Assembly: GCA_965178655.1 (NCBI GenBank)
Contig: OZ238266.1
Span: forward strand, 2,065,712 to 2,129,711
DNA: 64,000 nucleotides
From: GCA-2733415 sp965178655
GTDB taxonomy: Bacteria; Bacteroidota; Bacteroidia; Flavobacteriales; Flavobacteriaceae
Direction: 5' to 3'
Below are positions 34,257-41,162 of this stretch, piece by piece. Within the stretch, counting starts at the first letter, position 1; each line of letters begins with the position of its first letter. A program made the translations under genes and the position numbers. The notes beneath the pieces are model-generated. The model was not told the DNA's origin and ran no database searches. It saw only the letters and a program-made list of their open reading frames with translations.

Positions 34257-35756
34257 TTAGTCTTCAGTAAAAATAACTGCTTGATATGCTCCAATGTCAA
34301 AGTTTCCAATATCTCTAGGAGTGTTAAGTATATCATTAAATGGAGTAGGTATTTCTAAACCATTATTATCTGCTGGAGAACTCTCTGTAGGAATAGAAAA
34401 ATTATTTTGAAATACGTTCAAGAAAAGTGGATCTTGGTTAAGAATATTTCCCTCATAAAACGTAGTGTTATTAAAATCGTATAACGGATTATCATTAAAT
34501 TGATTATTAATGTCTTCAAACCTAAAGAGGCAATTACTAAATTTATAGTTAAAATCTACTGCTTCATCTTTTAATAAGTTAAATTCTATCTGTTCACTTC
34601 CGTAAATAATGCAATTTATAAAATTGGCTGCAGTTAGATTAGCAAGATAAGTTGTGTTGTTACTGTTGGCATAATTACTAATAGATAGGGTAGGGTGAGC
34701 CCTGAAACTATTATTCCAGTAATTTGTAAAGGTACAGTGTGTAAATGTATAATTTCCGCCAAGTGTAAGTGCAACGCTTGTTTGACCGCAGTTGTTTACA
34801 ATAATGTTTTTCCCTATAATATGTCCGTTTAAGGCAAATATTCCGCTAATGGAATGGTTGTATAATTGTGTATTATTTATTTCAGTAGCTATAGTTTCGG
34901 TAGCACCATCAATACGCAAGCCAATAGTTGCATTTTTAATAGTTGTATGGTTAAAGCTATTGTTAACACTTCCGTCTTGTAACCAAATAGTGCCCCATTG
35001 TCCAGGTATTTTAGAAAATGAGGGTTCTAATCGGTCTCCTTCAAATATAATTTCATTTTCAAGTAGTGTTTGATCGGTGCTAAAATCGCCATTAGCTTGT
35101 ATACTTGCATTATCACTTACAATTAGCCCAGAGTTTCTATGAAAATGAATTCTTGCACCAGGGTTTATTATAAGAGTTTCTCCGCTAGGTACTGTTGGGT
35201 ATCCGTAAATAACATATGGTTTTTCATTAGTCCAATTAAGTTGCTCATTTGTTAAATAAAAGTCATTTAGTTCCTCGTCGTCTATGGTTTCTGGAAAAAT
35301 AAAGGTAGCGTCTTTTACAAGGGTAATGAGTTTTACGTTTTGTTCATTAATTCCTGTATCAAATAAGATTGAGTCTTTGTAGAGAAATTCTGTAGCTGTA
35401 GTAACATAGTCTAAAATATCTACAGTTGTTTCAACAAATATAAATAAGCTATCATTGGCTTTAATTTCAATATTTTCAAATGATTTACCGGTTATACCAT
35501 CTACGAGTAATCTAAAGTTTGAGTTTTCGCCTCTTGCAAGATTAATAGTAGGAATGTGTATATCATTACTACTGTGGTTATATACTTTTAAATTATAGGT
35601 GCTAGAGCCAATATTAGTAAAAATAGTGTCCAAAAAAACGGTGTCTTTTGAGAAGCGTAAATCGCCACTACTTGCAATACTATTAAAATCTTTCCTACAA
35701 GCGCCTAGGCTAATGCTTATAAGGATTCCAGTTAAAATTAGTACAAAATACTTCAT
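34257..35756 (-). CDS. Right-handed beta-helix lipoprotein
   Basis: Outer-membrane-type lipoprotein of 499 residues, function unknown. Lipobox SLGAC is at about residue 19. An N-terminal beta-sandwich-like region (about 30-150, DTVFLDTIFTNIGSS, like CARDB/choice-of-anchor sequences) is followed by a solenoid of short repeats (about 180-440: GETLIINPGARIHFH, GLRIDGATETIATEINNTQL, NYTFTHCTFTNYW) typical of parallel beta-helix proteins. The C-terminus ends in RDIGNFDIGAYQ, common in the choice-of-anchor Q/polymorphic outer-membrane type. It is five bases downstream of the glutaminyl cyclase gene in the same operon. It could bind glycan or an extracellular polymer, but nothing proves it. Confidence 0.82.
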   Translation of the reverse strand: MKYFVLILTGILISISLGACRKDFNSIASSGDLRFSKDTVFLDTIFTNIGSSTYNLKVYNHSSNDIHIPTINLARGENSNFRLLVDGITGKSFENIEIKANDSLFIFVETTVDILDYVTTATEFLYKDSILFDTGINEQNVKLITLVKDATFIFPETIDDEELNDFYLTNEQLNWTNEKPYVIYGYPTVPSGETLIINPGARIHFHRNSGLIVSDNASIQANGDFSTDQTLLENEIIFEGDRLEPSFSKIPGQWGTIWLQDGSVNNSFNHTTIKNATIGLRIDGATETIATEINNTQLYNHSISGIFALNGHIIGKNIIVNNCGQTSVALTLGGNYTFTHCTFTNYWNNSFRAHPTLSISNYANSNNTTYLANLTAANFINCIIYGSEQIEFNLLKDEAVDFNYKFSNCLFRFEDINNQFNDNPLYDFNNTTFYEGNILNQDPLFLNVFQNNFSIPTESSPADNNGLEIPTPFNDILNTPRDIGNFDIGAYQAVIFTED

Positions 35757-35761
35757 GCTTT

Positions 35762-36796
35762 TTAGTGTAGTAATTTAATTTCAAATAGTTTGTCCCAATT
35801 TTTTCCAGTTACAAAAAAAGTATCGGTGTTTTTATTGTACGCAATACCGTTAATGACATCTAGATTTGGGTGCTGTGTTACTTTTTCTTTTAGAGAATTA
35901 CAATTAACAACAGCTTTTACTGCTCCTGTTTCAGGGTTAATTATAGCGATTCCATTACTTTGATAAATGTTTGAATAAATATCACCATTTACCCATTCTA
36001 ATTCATTTAAACTATCTATTTTGCTGTTGTTTGTATATACTTCAATATAAGATTCTTCCTCAAGTGTTTCAGCGTTTAGTCGCCAGATTTTTTCGGTACC
36101 ATCAGATTTGTAAATTGTTTTTCCATCATTACATAATCCCCAACCTTCTTTACTCTTTTTGTATGTAAACGTACCTGATTTATTAAAATTGTTAAGGTCA
36201 TAAATAAAACCAATCTTAGATTGCCAAGTGAGTTGGTATATTTGGTTGTTTAAAACAGTAAGTCCTTCTCCAAAATAGTTGTCATTTAAATCAATTTGCC
36301 TAATAACCTTTCCTGTATTATAATCTACTTCTCTGAGTGATGATTTACCACGTTGTCCGGTACTTTCATATAATATACCATTATAAAATTCTAAACCTTG
36401 GGTGTAGGCATTAATATCATGCGGATATTCGTTAATAATTTTAAACTGAAGTACTTTAGGTTTACTTTTAGCAACGAGTGTAATTGTTTTTTTAATTACA
36501 ATAAGGGTGTTGTTGTAGTTAAAGGTCGCTTTTAATGTTTTAACTCCTAATTTAGGGAGCTTAAAAGTATATGTTTCTTTAGTAATAGGAGTGTTATTTA
36601 TAAAGAACTGTAGATTGGTAATGTCTTTATTTTTAATGTTTTTAAGGGTTATATTGGTTTGTTCCCCTAGTGTAAACATGGTTTTATTTTGACTTGTTGT
36701 AATAGAAAAAAGAGCGTTCATGTTTTTTTCATCTTCTGTACAAGAAAAAAATAAAAAGCTTAAAAATATGATTGTGAGTAGGTTAATAGTCTTCAT
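35762..36796 (-). CDS. Glutaminyl-peptide cyclotransferase (glutamine cyclotransferase), lipoprotein
   Basis: Converts N-terminal glutamine of exported proteins to pyroglutamate in the periplasm or at the outer membrane. The 344 residues begin with a lipobox (LFFSC, about residue 19), then about 100 residues of Ig-like sequence (TKETYTFKLPKLGVKTLKAT), then the five-bladed propeller of the plant-type cyclases: NAYTQGLEFYNGILYESTG, YFGEGLTVLNNQIYQLTW, LNELEWVNGDIYSNIYQS, NGIAYNKNTDTFFVTGKNWD. These match the family's active-site blocks. It heads a two-gene operon with the beta-helix lipoprotein. Confidence 0.92.
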   Translation of the reverse strand: MKTINLLTIIFLSFLFFSCTEDEKNMNALFSITTSQNKTMFTLGEQTNITLKNIKNKDITNLQFFINNTPITKETYTFKLPKLGVKTLKATFNYNNTLIVIKKTITLVAKSKPKVLQFKIINEYPHDINAYTQGLEFYNGILYESTGQRGKSSLREVDYNTGKVIRQIDLNDNYFGEGLTVLNNQIYQLTWQSKIGFIYDLNNFNKSGTFTYKKSKEGWGLCNDGKTIYKSDGTEKIWRLNAETLEEESYIEVYTNNSKIDSLNELEWVNGDIYSNIYQSNGIAIINPETGAVKAVVNCNSLKEKVTQHPNLDVINGIAYNKNTDTFFVTGKNWDKLFEIKLLH

Positions 36797-36816
36797 GTAT
36801 GTGGTTCAATTTTGAA

Positions 36817-36824
36817 GCAAGATA
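36817..36824 (-). promoter_or_regulatory. Possible -7 element variant TATCTTGC
   Basis: The minus strand reads TATCTTGC 20 bases before the glutaminyl cyclase ATG, as at 8862 and 13643. No TTG at a suitable distance. Confidence 0.35.
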
Positions 36825-36851
36825 AATCAATTAAATCAGATTAAAAAATGA

Positions 36852-36881
36852 TTGTGTACAATGAAAAAGGTTGTATATTTG
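36852..36881 (+). promoter_or_regulatory. Promoter of the SRP RNA gene
   Basis: TTG (36852-36854), 19 bases, TATATTTG (36874-36881): exact match to the Bacteroidota consensus, ending four bases before the RNA stem. Confidence 0.85.
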
Positions 36882-36885
36882 CACC

Positions 36886-36985
36886 GGCAAGTCCTACACA
36901 ACTAGCTCCTGTTGAATCCTCCAGGGCGGGAACGCAGCAAAGGTAAATGGTTGAGCGGTGTGATGTAGGGAGCTTGCCTTTTTTT
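36886..36985 (+). ncRNA. ffs: Signal recognition particle RNA, small bacterial type
   Basis: Hairpin RNA that binds Ffh and targets proteins to the membrane. The ends pair as GGCAAG/CTTGCC, continuing through TCCTACAC and its partner GTGATGTAGGGA. The conserved apical part is CCTGTTGAATCC, CCAGGGCG, the GGAA tetraloop, CGCAGCAAAGG. The tetraloop is closed by G-C instead of the usual C-G. A run of T after 36978 ends the gene. About 93 bases without the T-run, within the size of short SRP RNAs. Confidence 0.92.
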
Positions 36986-37020
36986 GTACCCTAAATTGAA
37001 ATATACCTTTTATAAAAGTA

Positions 37021-37458
37021 TTATTTTACATCAATAACATCTTTGTAGGTTACAAAAAAATCTTCTAGCAAATCCATGTGTTTATTGAAAAACTGGTAAG
37101 CAGCTCCCCAAGTATTTTTATTATGAATGCTAAATTTTTCGGTATGTTTTACATAAATCCTACTGATAGATTTTTTAGACTGGTCTAGGTAAAATTCTTC
37201 ATCAAAAATAACCTCAGGTAAATAATCTGTTTCTAAGATGTTTTGTAAGCTTTGAAAGCGCTCAAAACAAATTAAACGATCAATGTCATCATCATGCTCC
37301 ATGTCTATACAAACAAGAGCTGTTTTTCTGTCTGCTTGAAATTTAAGACTTACATCTTTTATTTTGGTGTTATAGAGTAGCCATTTTCTAGGAAAAGATT
37401 TTCCGTAGCTAGTCCAAAACAGTTCTCTTAATTGTCTAGATTCTTCTTTGCTAAACAT
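37021..37458 (-). CDS. DUF4268 family protein
   Basis: Cytosolic protein of 145 residues of the DUF4268 family, function unknown. It starts MFSKEESRQLRELFWTSYGKSFPRKWLLYNTKIK, a conserved beginning of flavobacterial members, and continues with an acidic patch (IDMEHDDDIDRL) and a mixed alpha/beta composition. It is the third gene of a minus-strand operon after a methyltransferase and a ZIP transporter, five bases from the latter. Some DUF4268 domains occur near restriction systems, but nothing of that sort is here. Confidence 0.8.
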   Translation of the reverse strand: MFSKEESRQLRELFWTSYGKSFPRKWLLYNTKIKDVSLKFQADRKTALVCIDMEHDDDIDRLICFERFQSLQNILETDYLPEVIFDEEFYLDQSKKSISRIYVKHTEKFSIHNKNTWGAAYQFFNKHMDLLEDFFVTYKDVIDVK

Positions 37459-37463
37459 ATTTT

Positions 37464-38144
37464 TTATATAAAGTATGCAGAAACCAATCCGATACTGATG
37501 ATAATTAGTTTCACTAAATTAAATTTATGTCCTTCGCTACTCTCAAATAATATTGTTGTAGATATGTGTAAAAATATACCAACAGCAACAGCGGTTATAA
37601 GTGAGCTGTAGTTTGAAATACTGGGGAATTCATGTACTAAAAATGTTCCTAAAGGCGTCATAAACGCAAATAAAGTAAGAAATATAGCAATAGTATGTTT
37701 CTTTAAGGCAGACTGTATAAAAAATGTAGTTAGTATTACTACTACAGGTATTTTGTGTATGATTATACCAAGTAAGATACCATGATGATTATGTAGTGGC
37801 GTACCTTCTATTAACGAATGAATACTTAGACTTATAAATAATAACCAAGGAAAACGCTGGTCTTCCTTGTGTAAATGTACATGTCCGTGTTCTGCTCCTT
37901 TAGAGAAAAACTCTAAACAAATTTGTAGTAAAATTCCTGCAACAATACACAGGCTAATTGTTTTGCTATTTTGTGCATTATGAAATAGCTCCGGAAGCAT
38001 TTCGAATAAAGTAATTCCTAATAAAAATGCACCACTAAACGCTAATAATAGTTTTAGCGTACGTTGTTTTTGAGGTTTAAAAATAACTACAATTAAGAAA
38101 CCAATTAAAACAGATAATATAGGAAGTAAGTAAAATTGTATCAT
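37464..38144 (-). CDS. ZIP family metal transporter
   Basis: Integral membrane transporter for divalent metals, usually zinc. The 226-residue protein has about seven to eight hydrophobic segments. TM4 carries HSLIEG and TM5 HKIP, the metal-binding pair of ZIP proteins, and a histidine-rich loop (HGHVHLHKED) lies before TM4. The first four bases overlap the end of the upstream methyltransferase gene (38141-38144), showing translational coupling. Confidence 0.9.
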   Translation of the reverse strand: MIQFYLLPILSVLIGFLIVVIFKPQKQRTLKLLLAFSGAFLLGITLFEMLPELFHNAQNSKTISLCIVAGILLQICLEFFSKGAEHGHVHLHKEDQRFPWLLFISLSIHSLIEGTPLHNHHGILLGIIIHKIPVVVILTTFFIQSALKKHTIAIFLTLFAFMTPLGTFLVHEFPSISNYSSLITAVAVGIFLHISTTILFESSEGHKFNLVKLIIISIGLVSAYFI

Positions 38145-38878
38145 TTAAATAGTAGAATAAGACGGTTAGTAGTTTTTTTGTGAAACGGGTTTAATTTATA
38201 ATCTCCAAAGACTTCTAGTAAGGTGCAATTTGCTTGTTTAAAGTAATTTTCAAAATCTTCAAGCCTAATGATTTGTACTTTTTCGGTAAACGAAAAGTCT
38301 TCGCCATTATCGGTAAATGCAATGTCTTTGTGTATATAATTGTCTTTAACATATCGGTTTATATGAAAATCAATACCCTCTACGGTTTTAATTTCTGAAG
38401 CCACTAAGTTTTCAATAACATAATCAACATTCATAAAGTCGATTACTCCAAATCCGCTATTGTTTAAACTATTCTTAATAGCCTTAATGGTTTTAATATT
38501 ATCATTAGTATCATCAAAATACCCAAAGCTTGTAAATAAATTAAAAACAGCATCAAATGCTTTTGGGTATAACGCTCGCATATCATGCTCTTCAAAATCT
38601 AGAGTGCTTGATTCATACTGTTTTGCGTGCGCAATACTGTTTTTAGATAAATCTATTCCGGTAACGTTATAATTTAAGTTACTTAGGTATTTTGCGTGTC
38701 GTCCTTTACCACATGCAAGATCTAGGATGCTTCCGTTTTCCGGAAGGTTTAGATATTCGGTTAAGTGTTTCATAAATTGTTGTGCCTCTTTATCATCTCT
38801 ATCTTTGTATAAGATGTGATAGTATTTGGTGTCAAACCAAGAGGCAAACCAATCTGTAGTGTTATAATCTGTTGTCAT
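38141..38878 (-). CDS. SAM-dependent methyltransferase, class I
   Basis: Cytosolic methyltransferase of 245 residues, substrate unknown. Motif I is ILDLACGKGRHAKYLS, followed by NVTGIDLSKNSIAHAK and the motif FNLFTSFGYFDD, then IKNSLNNSGFGVIDFMN. It resembles the small-molecule-type methyltransferases commonly next to ZIP transporters in flavobacteria. It heads the operon with the ZIP and DUF4268 genes. Confidence 0.87.
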   Translation of the reverse strand: MTTDYNTTDWFASWFDTKYYHILYKDRDDKEAQQFMKHLTEYLNLPENGSILDLACGKGRHAKYLSNLNYNVTGIDLSKNSIAHAKQYESSTLDFEEHDMRALYPKAFDAVFNLFTSFGYFDDTNDNIKTIKAIKNSLNNSGFGVIDFMNVDYVIENLVASEIKTVEGIDFHINRYVKDNYIHKDIAFTDNGEDFSFTEKVQIIRLEDFENYFKQANCTLLEVFGDYKLNPFHKKTTNRLILLFK

Positions 38879-38957
38879 AAAAATATAAAGCTATTTTAAA
38901 AACATATACATTTTCAAAATTCATTTGTATTATATAAAATGGGTTACAAAAATAGCG

Positions 38958-38965
38958 TATTTTTG
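38958..38965 (+). promoter_or_regulatory. -7 promoter element of the RNA methyltransferase gene
   Basis: TATTTTTG matches TAnnTTTG and ends six bases before the ATG at 38972, so the transcript would have almost no leader. Confidence 0.55.
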
Positions 38966-38971
38966 CAAGCT

Positions 38972-40144
38972 ATGGGAGATAATTTTAAAATGGTTGCCAA
39001 AACATTGTTTGGCTTTGAAGAAATATTAGCAAAAGAGTTAAGAAACCTAGGCGCTATTCATGTAAAAGAAGGCGTTAGGAATGTTAGTTTTGAAGGCGAT
39101 ACAGGGTTTATGTACAAAGCAAATTTATGTTTACGTACAGCAATTAAAATTCTTAAACCTATACATGCTTTTACAGTAAAAAACGAGCAAGACTTGTACA
39201 ATAAGGTATATAAAATGCCTTGGGAAAACTATTTGAAAAAGGATAGTACTTTGGCAATAAATGCAACCGTATTTTCAGAAAATTTCACCCACTCACAATT
39301 TATAGCTTATAAAACAAAAGATGCTATTGTAGATAAGTTTAGAGATTTAGAAGGAGAGCGTCCTAATGTAGACTTAGAGTTTCCGGATGTTCGTATAAAT
39401 GTGCATATACAACATAATGAGTGCACCATATCTTTAGATAGTTCTGGAGAGTCATTACATAAAAGAGGGTATAAGACAGCTACAAACATAGCGCCAATTA
39501 ATGAAGTTTTAGCAGCAGGAATGTTGTTGCTTTCTGGGTGGGACGGACAAAGTAACTTGTTAGATCCAATGTGTGGTAGTGGAACCCTGGCCATAGAGGC
39601 CGCTATGATTGCATGCAATATTCCAGCAAATATTAACAGAAAACAATTTGGCTTTGAAACATGGCTAGATTTTAATGAGGAATTGTATAATAAAATAGAA
39701 GAAGTAAGCTTAAATAAAATTAGAGAATTTCATTACGATATATTGTGTTATGACAAAGCGCCTTCTGCAATAAGAAAAGCAGAGGATAATATTAGAGCAG
39801 CTAACTTATCGGAATATGTAAAAGTAGAGCAAGAAGATTTCTTTAAAACTAAAAAAGAAGTAGAAGGCAAGTTGCATATGGTGTTTAATCCACCTTATGG
39901 CGAACGATTGCCTGTAGATATAAAAGAGTTTTATGGTAAAATAGGCGATACTCTAAAACAAGGTTATACTAATACAGACGCTTGGTTTATAACCTCAAAC
40001 TTAGAAGGGTTAAAATCTGTTGGTTTGCGACCATCTCGAAAAATAAAGCTATTTAATGGTAAGTTAGAGTCTAGATTGGTTAAATATGTGATGTATGAAG
40101 GGACTAAGAAAATCCATAAACTTAATAAAGAAATTAAAAATTAA
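38972..40144 (+). CDS. THUMP-domain class I RNA methyltransferase (RlmL/TrmN-like)
   Basis: Methylates guanosine in rRNA or tRNA. The protein has about 390 residues starting at MGDNFKMVAKTLFGFEEILA; the upstream ATG at 38939 would include the promoter element. An N-terminal ferredoxin-like/THUMP region (about 1-150) includes LCLRTAIKILKPIHAF and FPDVRINVHI. The methyltransferase domain has the motif LDPMCGSGTLAIEAAMIA and the catalytic NPPYGERLP. It is the size of the N-terminal half of RlmL, without the RlmK half, so the target could be G2445 of 23S rRNA or a tRNA position. Confidence 0.88.
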   Translation: MGDNFKMVAKTLFGFEEILAKELRNLGAIHVKEGVRNVSFEGDTGFMYKANLCLRTAIKILKPIHAFTVKNEQDLYNKVYKMPWENYLKKDSTLAINATVFSENFTHSQFIAYKTKDAIVDKFRDLEGERPNVDLEFPDVRINVHIQHNECTISLDSSGESLHKRGYKTATNIAPINEVLAAGMLLLSGWDGQSNLLDPMCGSGTLAIEAAMIACNIPANINRKQFGFETWLDFNEELYNKIEEVSLNKIREFHYDILCYDKAPSAIRKAEDNIRAANLSEYVKVEQEDFFKTKKEVEGKLHMVFNPPYGERLPVDIKEFYGKIGDTLKQGYTNTDAWFITSNLEGLKSVGLRPSRKIKLFNGKLESRLVKYVMYEGTKKIHKLNKEIKN

Positions 40145-40206
40145 CATTTTTTTAAGTAGAGTTGTAGTATAAAAATATATTTTTATAAAAAATTAAAATC
40201 TATATC

Positions 40207-40590
40207 ATGAAAAAAGTAATCTTAACCTTAGTATTTGGACTATTCTTTGTAGCGTTTTCAACAGCACAAGAAAAGACTGTAGAAAAAGTAGTTGTTAAAA
40301 AAGAATGTACAACAAAATCAAAAAAATGTGCTGATGCCGCAAAATGTGAAATCAAATGTAGCGCAGATTGTACTAAAAAAGACTGTGAAAAATGTGTAGC
40401 TAAAAAAGCAGATTGCAAAAAGAAATGCGATGCTAAAAAATCTGCATGTAAAAAAGAAAAGAAAGCTTGTAAGACTTCTAAAAAAGAGTGCAAAAGCTCT
40501 AAAAAAGAGTGTAAAACAGCAAAGAAATCTTGCAGTAAAGAAAAAAAAGAGTGTAAAAAGTCTAAAAAAGAATGTGCTGCAAAAGCATAA
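40207..40590 (+). CDS. Secreted cysteine- and lysine-rich heptad-repeat protein
   Basis: No family recognised. The 127-residue protein has a signal peptide (VAFSTA before Gln 21) and, after it, 16 cysteines and more than 40 lysines. Eight cysteines (residues 74, 81, 88, 95, 102, 109, 116, 123) are exactly seven residues apart, in units like CKSSKKE and CKTAKKS. In a helix this would put the cysteines along one face with lysines on the others. The first part (residues 34-70) has closer Cys pairs (CEIKC, CSADC, CEKC) reminiscent of metal-binding sites. Metal or thiol buffering, polyanion binding or disulfide cross-linking are possible. A terminator follows, and ytxJ is next. Confidence 0.85.
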   Translation: MKKVILTLVFGLFFVAFSTAQEKTVEKVVVKKECTTKSKKCADAAKCEIKCSADCTKKDCEKCVAKKADCKKKCDAKKSACKKEKKACKTSKKECKSSKKECKTAKKSCSKEKKECKKSKKECAAKA

Positions 40591-40607
40591 TTTTATAATT
40601 ACAATTT

Positions 40608-40642
40608 AAAAGCCGTTTTTAGATTTTCTAAAAGCGGCTTTT
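40608..40642 (+). terminator. Terminator of the Cys/Lys-repeat gene
   Basis: A 16-bp stem (AAAAGCCG with CGGCTTTT, extended through TTTTTAGA) with a TTT loop and one G-U pair, followed by T's. Confidence 0.85.
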
Positions 40643-40732
40643 TCATACCCGACCTTTAAAATTAATTTTTAATAGTCAAAAAATTATATTGAATAAGTTT
40701 ACTGATTTTTTAACTATATTATAAATAAGTAT

Positions 40733-41116
40733 ATGAGTTTATTTCAAAAAATATTTAGTAAAAAAACAAAAGAAGAAAAAGTATTACCTTGGGTATATTT
40801 AACTTCTGAAATGCAATTAGAAGAAATTGATAGTCAGTCATTTAACAAAGCACAAATCATATTTAAACACTCTACACGTTGTAGTATAAGTAGTGTGGCT
40901 ATAAATAGATTTACGCAGAGCTATAACCTTGAAATAGATTTAGCAGATATCTATTATTTAGATTTACTAAACTATAGATCTGTATCTAATGCAGTTGCTC
41001 AGGCTTTTAATGTGCTGCATAAATCCCCTCAATTAATAGTAATTAAGAATGGTGCAGTAATTTATCATGAGTCACATTATGGTGTTGAAATTGAGGACTT
41101 TAAGAGTCTTATATAA
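40733..41116 (+). CDS. ytxJ: YtxJ-type monothiol bacilliredoxin
   Basis: Small thioredoxin-fold protein of 127 residues of the YtxJ family (bacillithiol system redox-active protein), predicted to remove bacillithiol from protein mixed disulfides. It begins MSLFQKIFSKK with the single active cysteine in IFKHSTRCSISSVA (no second Cys in the motif). The C-terminal part (KSPQLIVIKNGAVIYHESHYG) matches the family, including the cis-proline. Functional company is bshB1 at 33292, 7 kb away. Confidence 0.88.
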   Translation: MSLFQKIFSKKTKEEKVLPWVYLTSEMQLEEIDSQSFNKAQIIFKHSTRCSISSVAINRFTQSYNLEIDLADIYYLDLLNYRSVSNAVAQAFNVLHKSPQLIVIKNGAVIYHESHYGVEIEDFKSLI

Positions 41117-41120
41117 AATA

Positions 41121-41147
41121 AAAAAGCAACCAAAATGGTTGCTTTTT
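41121..41147. terminator. Bidirectional terminator
   Basis: AAAAAGCAACC/GGTTGCTTTTT with an AAAAT loop lies between ytxJ (+) and the convergent lipoprotein gene (-). Confidence 0.85.
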
Positions 41148-41162
41148 TAGTGTTAGTAAACT

